A stretch of DNA of 64,000 nt from Actinokineospora terrae (GCF_900111175.1 NZ_FOGI01000011.1:238762-302761), one strand, 5' to 3'. Counted from the stretch's first letter, positions 34,474 to 42,726 are shown. Notes: generated from the letters alone by a model not told the origin. Made by a program: numbers and translations.

Positions 34474-35205
34474 ATGTACCAGCGTTGGCTGCGCCGCGCC
34501 TGTGCCACCGGTGTGGTCGCGTCCGCCGTCCTGCTCGCCGGTGCGACGCCCGCCGTCGCCGCCCCCGGTGACGCGTCCGCCCACGTCGCCTCGGCGCGGG
34601 TCGCGCTGCTCGGCCAGACCACGGCCGCCGTCGGACCACTCGCCCCGAGCGCCGCAGACGGTCCCACCACGGCCGAGCTGTCGAACGCCGCGGTGCCCGG
34701 TGTCGCCACCGCGCGCCTGGTCAGCAGCAGTGCGATCCGCGACGACAACACCGGTGTCGTGCGGGCCAGGGCAAGCCTGACCGATGTCGGTGTCGTGCTG
34801 TCCAACATGGGCACGGTCGGTGCGATCACCGTCACCTGCGAGGCCACGCAGACCGGCATCACCGGCCGCACCTCGCTCGCCGACGTCTCCCTCAAGGCGG
34901 CGAAGGTCCCGCTCGACCCGCCCGCCAACACCACCGCCGGGGTGCCGAACGTGGCGTCCCTGGTGTTCAACGAGCAGATCCGCAACCGCGACGGCAGCCT
35001 GACCGTCAACGGTGTCCACTTGCGACTCAACGCCGTCGTCGGCGAGGGTGACCTCGTGCTCGGCAGCGTCACCTGCGGCGTGGCGGCACCGCCGATGCCG
35101 ATGGCGTCCGGCTCCGGCCTGTGGGCCGGGATCGGTCTGCTCGCGCTGGTGGCGCTACCCGTTGGGGTTACGGCAATCCGGCGCCGTCGCGTCGACACGG
35201 CCTGA
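34474..35205 (+). CDS. Choice-of-anchor P family protein with C-terminal membrane tail
   Basis: 243 residues from ATG. Signal peptide MYQRWLRRACATGVVASAVLLAGATPAVAAP. The domain (about 35-205) resembles the protein at 30.6 kb (ARVALLGQTTAAVGPLAPSA; LNAVVGEGDLVLGSVTC). The C-terminus has PPMPMASGSG, a membrane helix (WAGIGLLALVALPVGVTAI) and RRRR, a sorting-signal layout. As it is divergent from the exosortase-like gene, it is a good candidate for that enzyme's substrate. Confidence 0.8.
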   Translation: MYQRWLRRACATGVVASAVLLAGATPAVAAPGDASAHVASARVALLGQTTAAVGPLAPSAADGPTTAELSNAAVPGVATARLVSSSAIRDDNTGVVRARASLTDVGVVLSNMGTVGAITVTCEATQTGITGRTSLADVSLKAAKVPLDPPANTTAGVPNVASLVFNEQIRNRDGSLTVNGVHLRLNAVVGEGDLVLGSVTCGVAAPPMPMASGSGLWAGIGLLALVALPVGVTAIRRRRVDTA

Positions 35206-35219
35206 GCGGGGAGGCCACC

Positions 35220-35381
35220 ATGTACCGAGCACCCACCGGAGGTGCCATCGGCGGCAGCGCGGGGCTTGCGATGACGGGCGCCGACGTCGGCTGGTGGATC
35301 GCGCTGGGCCTCGCCCTGCTCGTCACCGGCTTCCTGCTGCTGCACGCCAACCGCCGACGCGCCAGACGCGTGGCGAACTGA
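35220..35381 (+). CDS. 53-residue LAxTG sorting-signal microprotein
   Basis: From an ATG with GGGAGG upstream, 14 nt after the anchor-P gene stop, so in the same transcript. Residues 1-17 are polar/small; then LAMTGADVGWW, a hydrophobic helix (about 24-41) and NRRRARR. This is essentially a LAxTG sorting signal without signal peptide or domain. It may be a helper of the preceding protein, a decoy, or a remnant. The frame is closed by a strong terminator just downstream. Confidence 0.65.
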   Translation: MYRAPTGGAIGGSAGLAMTGADVGWWIALGLALLVTGFLLLHANRRRARRVAN

Positions 35382-35384
35382 TCC

Positions 35385-35437
35385 GAAGTGGATCCCGGGT
35401 GCGCCCACCCCTCCCCACCGGTCCCGGGATCCACTTC
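35385..35437 (+). terminator. Terminator after LAxTG microprotein
   Basis: 15-nt perfect arms GAAGTGGATCCCGGG (35385-35399) and CCCGGGATCCACTTC (35423-35437) with a 23-nt loop. Confidence 0.8.
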
Positions 35438-35458
35438 GCTCCCTCCCCTAAGGAACAC

Positions 35459-36739
35459 ATGCGCAACGAGGTCCTGATCCTGGTCGGCACCCGGCCGGAG
35501 GCGGTGAAGGCGGCGCCCGTCGCGCTCGCGGCCGCCGCCGACCCCCTGCTCGTCCCCTACGTCGTCCACAGTGGACAACACCCCGGCATGGTCGAGCAGG
35601 CGCTCACCCCGTTCGGGCTGGGTCCGGACGAGGTGCTGGTCGTCGACCGGCCGGTCGGCGGGCAGGCGGAACTGGTCGGCGCGCTGCTGCCCAGGCTGGA
35701 CGCCGTCCTCGCCCGCCGCGACCCCGGTGTCCTGCTCGTGCAGGGCGACACCACCACGACGCTGGCAGGCGCGCTCGCCGCGTTCTGGCGCGGCATCCCG
35801 GTCGCCCACCTGGAAGCGGGACTGCGCACCGGCGACCTCGCCGCGCCCTTCCCCGAGGAGGGCAACCGGCAGATGGTCGCCAGGATCGCCGCGCTGCACC
35901 TGGCCCCCACCGAGGACGCCGCCGCCGCGTTGCGCGCCGAGTCCGTGTCCGGCGCCACGATCGAGGTCACCGGCAACACCGTCGTCGACGCTGTCCGCCA
36001 CATCGCCTCAGTAGACCTACCGGCCGCGAACGCCCCACTGGCCCGACTGGAACAAGACCTCGACAGCACCGGCGGCAGACTCGTCCTGGTCACCGTGCAC
36101 CGCCGCGAGTCCTGGGGGGCGCCGCTGGCGGGCATCCTCGGCGCCGTCCGCACGATCGCCGACCGGCACCCCGACGTGCGCGTGCTGCTCCCGGCGCACC
36201 CCAACCCCGGGGTCCGCGCCCAGGTCGCCGCCGTGCTCGGCGGCCACCCCGGGATCGTGGTGACCGACCCGCTGGACTACCCCGACCTGGTGCGCGCCCT
36301 GCGCCGGGCGGCCCTGGTCATCACCGACTCCGGCGGCATCCAGGAGGAGGCGCCCACCTTCGGCGTCCCGGTCCTGGTCGCCCGCGACGTCACCGAGCGC
36401 ATGGAGGCCGTCCGCGCGGGCTGCGCGCACCTGGTCGGCACCGACCGGGTGAAGCTGCTCGGCGAGGCGGAGCGGGTGCTGGTCACCGGCCAGCGGGTGC
36501 CCGACACCGACAACCCGTTCGGCGACGGGCACGCCGCGCGCCGGGTCTGCGCCGCGCTGACCAGGCTGCTCTCCGGTCAGCCGACCCTGGGCGTCCCGAC
36601 CAGCGTGACGTCCGCCGCCCTGAGGCCCGCCAGCGCCGACTCGACGGTAGGCGCGGCGACGCCCGCGGTGAGGTCGAGCAAGACCGTGGTGGTGAAACCG
36701 GCCGTGGCCGCGTCGATGGCCGTCGCGCGCACGCAGTGA
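35459..36739 (+). CDS. wecB: UDP-N-acetylglucosamine 2-epimerase (non-hydrolysing)
   Basis: 426 residues from ATG with AAGGA upstream. Family motifs: GTRPEAVKAAPV, VQGDTTTTLAGALAAFW, VAHLEAGLRTGDLAAPFPEEGNRQMV, VTGNTVVDAV, VTVHRRESWG, DSGGIQEEAPTFGVPVLVARDVTERMEAV. It interconverts UDP-GlcNAc and UDP-ManNAc for surface polysaccharide. The usual length is about 370-380; the last 54 residues are encoded antisense to pncA (163-nt overlap) and have low-complexity composition, so they are probably a run-on tail. Likely belongs to the neighbouring surface-glycan/exosortase island. Confidence 0.9.
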   Translation: MRNEVLILVGTRPEAVKAAPVALAAAADPLLVPYVVHSGQHPGMVEQALTPFGLGPDEVLVVDRPVGGQAELVGALLPRLDAVLARRDPGVLLVQGDTTTTLAGALAAFWRGIPVAHLEAGLRTGDLAAPFPEEGNRQMVARIAALHLAPTEDAAAALRAESVSGATIEVTGNTVVDAVRHIASVDLPAANAPLARLEQDLDSTGGRLVLVTVHRRESWGAPLAGILGAVRTIADRHPDVRVLLPAHPNPGVRAQVAAVLGGHPGIVVTDPLDYPDLVRALRRAALVITDSGGIQEEAPTFGVPVLVARDVTERMEAVRAGCAHLVGTDRVKLLGEAERVLVTGQRVPDTDNPFGDGHAARRVCAALTRLLSGQPTLGVPTSVTSAALRPASADSTVGAATPAVRSSKTVVVKPAVAASMAVARTQ

Positions 36740-37158
36740 TCGGTGGCGATCCCGACGACGTCCACCCGGGTCACCGCGCGTGAGCGCAACCAGTCGACCA
36801 GCGGCACCTCGGCCGGGCCGACCCCCTCGAAGCCCGAGTACGCCGCCGCGTAGGCCCCCTTGGAGAAGACGGCCTCGATCGGCGCCACGTCCAGCGCGGG
36901 GTGGAACGAGGACCCGGCGGTGTCGACGACGCAGTGCACCGGCCAGCTGTCGACGAAGTCGGGGGTGTCGCTGAAGTGCGCGCCCGGGTCGATGTGGAAG
37001 TCGCGGGTCGCGACCACGTGGTCGTAGTCCGAGGCGGCCACGTGGGCGGAGATCGCGGCGGCGACGGCGGCACCACCGGTGACGGCGAGGGAACCGCCCT
37101 CGCAGAAGTCGTTCTGCACATCGACGACGATCAACGCGGACTTTCCGAGGTCGGTCAT
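36577..37158 (-). CDS. pncA: Nicotinamidase
   Basis: 193 residues from the ATG at 37158 that overlaps the pncB stop (ATGA); a GTG at 37161 is the alternative. Catalytic triad D13 (VVDVQNDF), K100 (VFSKGAY) and C142 (ATDHCVRAT); metal-binding DFHIDPGAHF. It converts nicotinamide to nicotinate, feeding PncB in NAD salvage. It converges with, and overlaps, wecB. Confidence 0.95.
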   Translation of the reverse strand: MTDLGKSALIVVDVQNDFCEGGSLAVTGGAAVAAAISAHVAASDYDHVVATRDFHIDPGAHFSDTPDFVDSWPVHCVVDTAGSSFHPALDVAPIEAVFSKGAYAAAYSGFEGVGPAEVPLVDWLRSRAVTRVDVVGIATDHCVRATAIDAATAGFTTTVLLDLTAGVAAPTVESALAGLRAADVTLVGTPRVG

Positions 37159-38477
37159 CACGGCTCCAGGTACACGGTGGGGATGGCGGGGTCGCCCGCG
37201 GACAGCTTCAGGCCCTCCCAGGGGAGGCTGACCAGGCCCTTGCGCACGCGGGTCCTGCTGTCCTCCAGCGTGGGCAGATCGGGCACCGGTTGTCCACCGC
37301 GCATCAGGGGGATCTGCAGCAACCGGTCGTGCTCGCCGACCTCGGGAGCCGGGCCGCCCGCGGCGTAGATGACCTCTTCCAGCGCGGTGCCGGTCGGCTT
37401 GTGCCTGCGCAGCGCCAGCTTCCGGCCGCCGCGCGACTCCTTGTGCGAGCTGCGCTTGGCCACCGGCCGCCCGTCGACCTCGACCAGCTTGTAGACCATC
37501 CCGGCGGTCGGTGCCCCCGACCCGGTCACCACCGAGGTGCCCACCCCGTAGGCGTCGACCGGCTCGGCCCGCAGCGACGCGATGGCGTACTCGTCGAGGT
37601 CGCCGGACACCACGATCCTGGTCTGGGTGGCGCCGAGCCCGTCGAGCTGCTCGCGGGCGTGCCTGGCCAGCACCCCGACGTCACCGGAGTCGATGCGGAT
37701 CGCGCCGAGCCCGGTCCCGGCCACCTCGACCGCCGTCGCGATGCCCTGGGTGATGTCGTAGGTGTCGACCAACAGCGTGGTGCCGACACCGAGGGCGGAC
37801 ACCTGCGCGGCGAACGCGGCGCGCTCGTCGTCGTGCAGCAGCGTGAACGCGTGCGCGCAGGTACCGGCGGTCGGGATGCCGTAGGCGCTACCGGCGGCCA
37901 GGTTCGACGTAGTGGAGAACCCGGCCAGGTAGGACGCACGGGCCGAGGCGATCGCCGCGACCTCGTGCGTGCGCCGCGAGCCCATCTCGATGATCGGCCG
38001 CCCGTTCGCCGCGCCCGCCATCCGCGCCGCGGCCGAGACGATGGCGCTGTCGTGGTTGAGGATCGACAGCACGACCGTCTCCAGCACGACCGCGTCGGCG
38101 AAGGTGCCCGTCACGGTCAGCACGGGGGAGCCGGGGAAGAACAGCTCGCCCTCGGGGTAGCCGTCGATGTCACCGCTGAAGCGGTACGCGGCCAGCCACT
38201 CCAGCGTCGCCGCGTCGACCACCGAGGTCTCCCGCAGGTGCGCCAGCTCGGCGTCCCCGAACCGGAACGCGGCCGCCGCCTCGACGACCCGCGCCGTCCC
38301 GCCGACCACCCCGTACCGGCGCCCGTCCGGCAACCGCCTGGTGAACACCTCGAACACGCAGGACCGCTCGGCCGTGCCGTCGGCCAGCGCGGCGGAGAGC
38401 ATGGTCAGTTCGTAGTGGTCGGTCAGCAGTCCGGTACTGACCGGACCCACGCCGCTCGCACCCGCGTTCACACCCAT
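37158..38477 (-). CDS. pncB: Nicotinate phosphoribosyltransferase
   Basis: 439 residues from the ATG at 38477, chosen because TAGGCT (38490-38485) sits 7 nt upstream as in other leaderless genes; an ATG at 38483 would be only 1 nt after that box. Motifs: LLTDHYELTML, FEVFTRRLPDGRRYGVVGG, GSRRTHEVAAIASARASYLAGFSTTSN, IRIDSGDVG, VSGDLDEY, GVGTSVVTG. It makes nicotinate mononucleotide. The position beside clpS (Rv1330c/Rv1331) matches M. tuberculosis. Confidence 0.94.
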   Translation of the reverse strand: MGVNAGASGVGPVSTGLLTDHYELTMLSAALADGTAERSCVFEVFTRRLPDGRRYGVVGGTARVVEAAAAFRFGDAELAHLRETSVVDAATLEWLAAYRFSGDIDGYPEGELFFPGSPVLTVTGTFADAVVLETVVLSILNHDSAIVSAAARMAGAANGRPIIEMGSRRTHEVAAIASARASYLAGFSTTSNLAAGSAYGIPTAGTCAHAFTLLHDDERAAFAAQVSALGVGTTLLVDTYDITQGIATAVEVAGTGLGAIRIDSGDVGVLARHAREQLDGLGATQTRIVVSGDLDEYAIASLRAEPVDAYGVGTSVVTGSGAPTAGMVYKLVEVDGRPVAKRSSHKESRGGRKLALRRHKPTGTALEEVIYAAGGPAPEVGEHDRLLQIPLMRGGQPVPDLPTLEDSRTRVRKGLVSLPWEGLKLSAGDPAIPTVYLEP

Positions 38478-38484
38478 GGGCATG

Positions 38485-38490
38485 AGCCTA
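38485..38490 (-). promoter_or_regulatory. Leaderless -10 box of pncB
   Basis: TAGGCT on the minus strand, 7 nt before the ATG at 38477. Confidence 0.6.
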
Positions 38491-38607
38491 TGTCGTGTTA
38501 CACCTCTAGCGGCTGATTGGCCCAGTCGGGCACGATCGGTGATCGAGTAGTCCGATCGAATGAAGATCCGCCGGTGTTCGCGAAACGGGTCATGCCACCA
38601 TTGACCC

Positions 38608-38907
38608 ATGACCGCAGCCGTCGACATGGAGCAGACGCAGGCGACGCCGTCCAGCTCGGAGGTGGTGGCCGAGGACCGGCCCTGGCAGACCGTCGTCTGG
38701 AACGACCCGGTCAACCTGATGTCGTACGTGACCTACGTGTTCCAGAAGCTGTTCGGCTACAGCAGGGACAAGGCGACCAAGCTCATGCTCGACGTGCACC
38801 ACGAGGGCAAGGCGATCGTGTCGTCGGGGACCAAGGACAAGGTGGAGGCCGACGTGGCGAGACTGCACGCCGCGGGGCTCTGGGCGACGATGGAACACAC
38901 GTCATGA
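38608..38907 (+). CDS. clpS: ATP-dependent Clp protease adaptor ClpS
   Basis: 99 residues from ATG. Core: WQTVVWNDPVNLMSYVTYVFQKLFGYSRDKATKLMLDVHHEGKAIVSSGTKDKVEADVARLHAAGLWATME, the actinobacterial ClpS signature. It delivers N-degron substrates to ClpC/ClpP. It overlaps the next gene by 4 nt (ATGA). Equivalent to Rv1331. Confidence 0.96.
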   Translation: MTAAVDMEQTQATPSSSEVVAEDRPWQTVVWNDPVNLMSYVTYVFQKLFGYSRDKATKLMLDVHHEGKAIVSSGTKDKVEADVARLHAAGLWATMEHTS

Positions 38908-39464
38908 AGCCGTGGAAGCGCAAGGGCGACCTGGTGCACGCCGACATCGACCGGCAGGAGGCCGCGGTGCTGCGCGGCCTGGTGTCCCAGATCGACGACA
39001 TGCTGCGCGCGCGCATCGAGGAGACCCCGCAGGACGAGCTCGCGGAGCTGACCGGCATCCGCACCGGCCCGTCGACCTCCCCGGACGACCCGATCCTGTC
39101 CCGGCTGCTGCCCGACTTCCACCGGCTCGACGACGACAACCCCAGCAAGGCCGACCTCGACTCGGCCGCGGTGCTGCGCTCGCTGCACGAGCCGACGCTG
39201 CTCGACCTCAAGACCGGGGTCGCCGCGGTGGTGCTGGAGACCTGCCCGATGTACGGCGGCGGGATCCGGCTCTCGCTGGAGCAGGCCGACGCCTGGCTCT
39301 CCGCGCTCAACGACGTGCGGCTGGCCCTGGGCACCGCCATCGAGGTCACCGAGGACATGCCGGACGAGCTGCCCGACGACGACCCGCGCAGCCCGCACCT
39401 GTCGGTGTACCACTGGCTGACCTGGGTGCAGGAGTCCATGGTGCAGGCGCTCTCCACGCCGTGA
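38904..39464 (+). CDS. DUF2017 protein
   Basis: 186 residues, coupled to clpS by ATGA and to the next gene by GTGA. Mostly helical; LRGLVSQIDDMLRARIEE, DPILSRLLPDFHRLDDDNP, LLDLKTGVAAVVLETCP, SVYHWLTWVQESMVQAL. Always found after clpS in actinobacteria (Rv1332); function unknown. Confidence 0.92.
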   Translation: MKPWKRKGDLVHADIDRQEAAVLRGLVSQIDDMLRARIEETPQDELAELTGIRTGPSTSPDDPILSRLLPDFHRLDDDNPSKADLDSAAVLRSLHEPTLLDLKTGVAAVVLETCPMYGGGIRLSLEQADAWLSALNDVRLALGTAIEVTEDMPDELPDDDPRSPHLSVYHWLTWVQESMVQALSTP

Positions 39465-40402
39465 TCACCCAGGTCCCGGGGGTGCGGGTGGGCCACCACC
39501 ACCGGTTGGGCGGCGGGTGGGCGACCGGGACCACGGTCGTCCTGCTGCCGGAGGGCGCGGTCGGCGGGGTCGACTCGCGTGGCGGTGCACCTGGGACTCG
39601 TGAGACGGACCTGCTCGCCCCCGAGAACCTGGTCAGCAGGGTCGACGCCGTGTGCCTATCCGGCGGTAGCGCCTACGGGCTGGCTGCGGCGGATGGCGTT
39701 ATGCGCTGGCTCGGCGAGCGCGGTGTCGGGTTCCCGGTAGGGCCAGAGTCGCACCACGTCGTACCGATCGTTCCTGCGGCGGTGCTGTTTGACCTACCTC
39801 GCGGTGAGTGGGGTAACCGTCCGGATGCGGAGTTCGGGTACGCGGCCTGCGCGGCTGCCTCTGATGGCCCAGTCGAGATGGGCAGCGTCGGGGCTGGAGC
39901 CGGTGCCAGAGTCGGGTCGCTCAAGGGCGGTATCGGCTCGGCCAGCGCAAGAGTGGGCGAGTTCACAGTTGGCGCTATCGCCGCGGTCAACGCCAAGGGT
40001 GAGGTGGTCGACCTGTCCACCGGCGGCTTCTGGGTCGACGGTGAACCGGGGGAGTTCCCGCCCGCGCCGGGGAGGGCCGCGCGGCTGGCGGTGCGGTCTT
40101 CGGATCTCAACACCACCATCGGCGTTGTCGCCACCGACGCCGCCCTGGACAAGGCGCAGTGCAAGCGGTTGGCCATGGCCGCCCAGCACGGGCTCGCCCG
40201 AGCAGTGCGCCCGTCACACACCCTTTTCGACGGCGACACCGTGTTCGCGGCCGCTACCGGGGTCCGCCCGGTGTCCTGCCCGGACGAGCTGGACGCGCTC
40301 TATACCTCGGCGGCCGAGGTGTTCGCCCGGGCTGTCGCACACGGCGCGCTCACCGCCACCACCGTCGGCGACCTGCGCTCATATAGCGACATTTGGGGAT
40401 GA
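39461..40402 (+). CDS. P1 (DmpA-type) family aminopeptidase
   Basis: 313 residues from the GTG overlapping the DUF2017 stop. The family self-cleaves before a nucleophile; here DLNTTIGVVATDAALDKAQCKRLA has Thr where DmpA has Ser. Further motifs: VGHHHRLGGGWATGTTVVLLPEG, LSGGSAYGLAAADGVMRWL, GSVGAGAGARVG. Equivalent to Rv1333. Substrate unknown. Confidence 0.9.
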   Translation: MITQVPGVRVGHHHRLGGGWATGTTVVLLPEGAVGGVDSRGGAPGTRETDLLAPENLVSRVDAVCLSGGSAYGLAAADGVMRWLGERGVGFPVGPESHHVVPIVPAAVLFDLPRGEWGNRPDAEFGYAACAAASDGPVEMGSVGAGAGARVGSLKGGIGSASARVGEFTVGAIAAVNAKGEVVDLSTGGFWVDGEPGEFPPAPGRAARLAVRSSDLNTTIGVVATDAALDKAQCKRLAMAAQHGLARAVRPSHTLFDGDTVFAAATGVRPVSCPDELDALYTSAAEVFARAVAHGALTATTVGDLRSYSDIWG

Positions 40403-40497
40403 ACTGCGGGTCTCGCACTCGATTGGCGGCGGCCGCCAAGCGGGGACGATGCCGGGCGGGGACGAGGGGGTGGGTGGCGGGAGAGAGTGTCACTGCG

Positions 40498-40538
40498 GCC
40501 TCCCACACACTGGGAGGTGTGGATCCAGCCCGTAGGAT
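40498..40538 (+). promoter_or_regulatory. mec promoter region with short hairpin
   Basis: CCTCCCA-N5-TGGGAGG (about 40499-40517) precedes TAGGAT at 40533-40538, which lies 6 nt from the mec GTG (leaderless). Confidence 0.55.
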
Positions 40539-40544
40539 GGTGCC

Positions 40545-40997
40545 GTGCTGACGATCCGCCGAGACCTCGTGGACGCGATGGTGGCGCATGCCCGCCGCGA
40601 CCACCCGGACGAGGCGTGCGGCGTCATCGCGGGACCCGACGGCTCCGACCGCCCCGAGCGGTTCATCCCGATGCTCAACGCGGCCCGCTCGCCCACGTTC
40701 TACGAGTTCGACTCCGCGGACCTGCTGCGGCTGTACCGGGAGATGGACGCCAACGACGAGGTGCCGGTGGTCATCTACCACTCGCACACGGCCACCGAGG
40801 CCTACCCGTCGCGCACCGACGCCAAGATCGCCGCCGAGCCGTACGCGCACTACGTGCTGGTCTCCACGCGCGACCCGCACGAGCACGAACTGCGCTCGTT
40901 CCGCATCGTCGAGGGCGTCATCACCGAGGAACCCGTCGAGGTCGTCGAGTCCTACCGGTTCGCCCACACCGGACCGGACGACGTCCCAGAGCTGTGA
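40545..40997 (+). CDS. mec: JAMM/MPN+ metallopeptidase Mec
   Basis: 150 residues from GTG. The JAMM zinc motif is complete: E23 in DEACGV and H79-x-H81-x7-S89-x2-D92 in YHSHTATEAYPSRTD. In M. tuberculosis, Mec (Rv1334) releases cysteine from the CysO-cysteine adduct made by CysM. Here it is followed by cysO and cysM as expected. The CysO of this strain has an extra C-terminal Ala-Arg, so Mec probably also does the trimming (inference). Confidence 0.94.
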   Translation: MLTIRRDLVDAMVAHARRDHPDEACGVIAGPDGSDRPERFIPMLNAARSPTFYEFDSADLLRLYREMDANDEVPVVIYHSHTATEAYPSRTDAKIAAEPYAHYVLVSTRDPHEHELRSFRIVEGVITEEPVEVVESYRFAHTGPDDVPEL

Positions 40998-41076
40998 GTT
41001 CCCCCGTGCCGCGGAATACCCGCGGCACCCGCGCGCGTCCCTTCCCTTGAACCCACCTCCCGGAGGATGACCCACC

Positions 41077-41355
41077 ATGGCCGTCACCGTCTCGATCCCG
41101 ACCATCCTGCGCACCCACACCGGCGGCGAGAAGACCGTCCCGGCCGCGGGCGACACCCTGGCCCAGGTCATCGACGACCTCGAGGCCAACCACGGCGGCC
41201 TCAAGGCCCGCCTGGTCAAGGACGGCGTGCTGCACCGCTTCGTCAACGTCTACGTCAACGACGAGGACGTCCGCTTCGCCGGTGGCCTGGAGGCCAAGGT
41301 CGCCGACGGCGACAACGTGACGATCCTGCCCGCCGTCGCCGGTGGCGCGCGCTAG
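41077..41355 (+). CDS. cysO: Sulfur-carrier protein CysO with C-terminal GGAR
   Basis: 92 residues from ATG with GGAGGA upstream. Ubiquitin-like ThiS/MoaD fold: VTVSIPTILRTHTGGEKTVPAAGDTLAQVIDDLE, FVNVYVNDEDVRF, DNVTILPAVAGGAR. Active carriers end in Gly-Gly, which is thiocarboxylated; here two residues (Ala-Arg) follow. The codons GGT GGC GCG CGC TAG are clear at 41341-41355. Confidence 0.93.
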   Translation: MAVTVSIPTILRTHTGGEKTVPAAGDTLAQVIDDLEANHGGLKARLVKDGVLHRFVNVYVNDEDVRFAGGLEAKVADGDNVTILPAVAGGAR

Positions 41356-41382
41356 TTTTCCGGCTTCGCTTGAGGGGGATCC

Positions 41383-42333
41383 GTGGCCCGCTACGACTCG
41401 CTGCTCGACGCGCTGGGTGACACGCCGCTGGTCGGCCTGCCCCGGCTGTCCCCGGCGCCGACGGTGCGGCTGTGGGCCAAGCTCGAGGACCGCAACCCGA
41501 CCGGCTCCATCAAGGACCGCCCCGCGCTCGCCATGATCACCGCCGCCGAGCGCGACGGCCGCTTGGCGCCCGGGGCGACGATCCTGGAGCCGACCTCGGG
41601 CAACACCGGCATCTCGCTGGCCATGGCCGCCAAGCTCAAGGGCTACGGCCTGGTCTGCGTGATGCCGGAGAACACCTCCGAGGAGCGCAAGCTGCTGCTG
41701 CAGGCCTACGGCGCCCGCATCGTGTTCTCCCCGGCGGCGGGCGGCTCCAACGAGGCCGTCCGCCGCGCCAAGGAACTCGCCGAGCAGCACCCGGACTGGG
41801 TGATGCTCTACCAGTACGGCAACCCGGACAACGCCGCCGCCCACTACACCGGCACCGGCCCCGAGATCCTGCGCGACCTGCCGTCCATCACGCACTTCGT
41901 CGCGGGCCTCGGCACCACCGGCACCCTGGTCGGCGTCGGCCGCTACCTGCGCGAGCACAAGCCCGACATCCAGATCATCGCCGCCGAACCCCGCTACGGG
42001 GAGCTCGTCTACGGCCTGCGCAACCTCGACGAGGGCTTCGTCCCCGAGCTGTACGACCCATCGGTCCTGAGCAGCCGCTTCTCCGTCGGCTCCTACGACG
42101 CCCTCCGCCGCACCCGCCAACTCCTGGAAACCGAGGGCATCTTCGCAGGCGTCTCCACCGGCGCCATCCTGCACGCGGCCCTCGCCTCCGCCGAGAAAGC
42201 CGCAGGCGCGGGCGAGGAAGCCGACGTCGTCTTCATCGTCGCCGACGCAGGCTGGAAATACCTCTCCACCGGCGCCTACAGCGGCACCATCGACGAAGCC
42301 TCCGACCGCCTTGACGGCCACCTCTGGGCCTGA
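41383..42333 (+). CDS. cysM: CysO-dependent cysteine synthase CysM
   Basis: 316 residues from GTG with GAGGGGG upstream. PLP fold II: the Schiff-base Lys in NPTGSIKDRPA, phosphate-binding LEPTSGNTGISLAM, GLGTTGTLVGVGRYL, and the lid/C-terminal STGAYSGTID. It couples O-phosphoserine with CysO-thiocarboxylate to form CysO-cysteine. A diverged copy of its last about 80 nt lies 300 nt downstream. Confidence 0.95.
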   Translation: MARYDSLLDALGDTPLVGLPRLSPAPTVRLWAKLEDRNPTGSIKDRPALAMITAAERDGRLAPGATILEPTSGNTGISLAMAAKLKGYGLVCVMPENTSEERKLLLQAYGARIVFSPAAGGSNEAVRRAKELAEQHPDWVMLYQYGNPDNAAAHYTGTGPEILRDLPSITHFVAGLGTTGTLVGVGRYLREHKPDIQIIAAEPRYGELVYGLRNLDEGFVPELYDPSVLSSRFSVGSYDALRRTRQLLETEGIFAGVSTGAILHAALASAEKAAGAGEEADVVFIVADAGWKYLSTGAYSGTIDEASDRLDGHLWA

Positions 42334-42532
42334 CCGTCCCGCGCGCTCGGTGCTGGCGTGCGGGGCTAGTAGCAATGTCGCGCTGAGGAGCGGAGTCGTC
42401 GCGGACTGCTGACATCTCGCGCAGACAGCGGTCGCTTGGACCTCGTGCAGGCAGCGGTGTGCGGGCTGGTGCCCCTCCACCGTGTGGGCGGCCCAGCGAG
42501 TCGCCTTGGCGTACGAACGCGGAAGCGCGCAT
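42334..42532. other. Gene-free stretch after cysM
   Basis: About 200 nt with several short frames of low quality and no motifs. Continues, past the cysM remnant, to the promoter at 42727. Confidence 0.4.
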
Positions 42533-42615
42533 GTCCATCGCCGCCGACGCGAGTCGGGAAGCGCCTGTCCACCGGGTGCGTGCGGCGGCACCATCGACGA
42601 AGCCTCCGACCGCCT
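42533..42615 (+). pseudogene. Diverged partial copy of cysM 3' end
   Basis: Similar to 42230-42311: 31 identical nt at 42585-42615 (matching 42281-42311), plus TCCACCGG, ATCG-CGCCGACGC and GGAA blocks upstream. The reading frame is not kept. Probably a remnant of a local duplication. Confidence 0.6.
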
Positions 42616-42726
42616 CCGGGCGTAGTCGCGCGTGCTCCGCGCGGGGGTGATCGGCGACCTCGGTTCGGTCGCTCGGTAGTGGGTGCGGGCCTGGTGGGTG
42701 GGCGTGGTCCGGGGCCGGTCGGGCGC

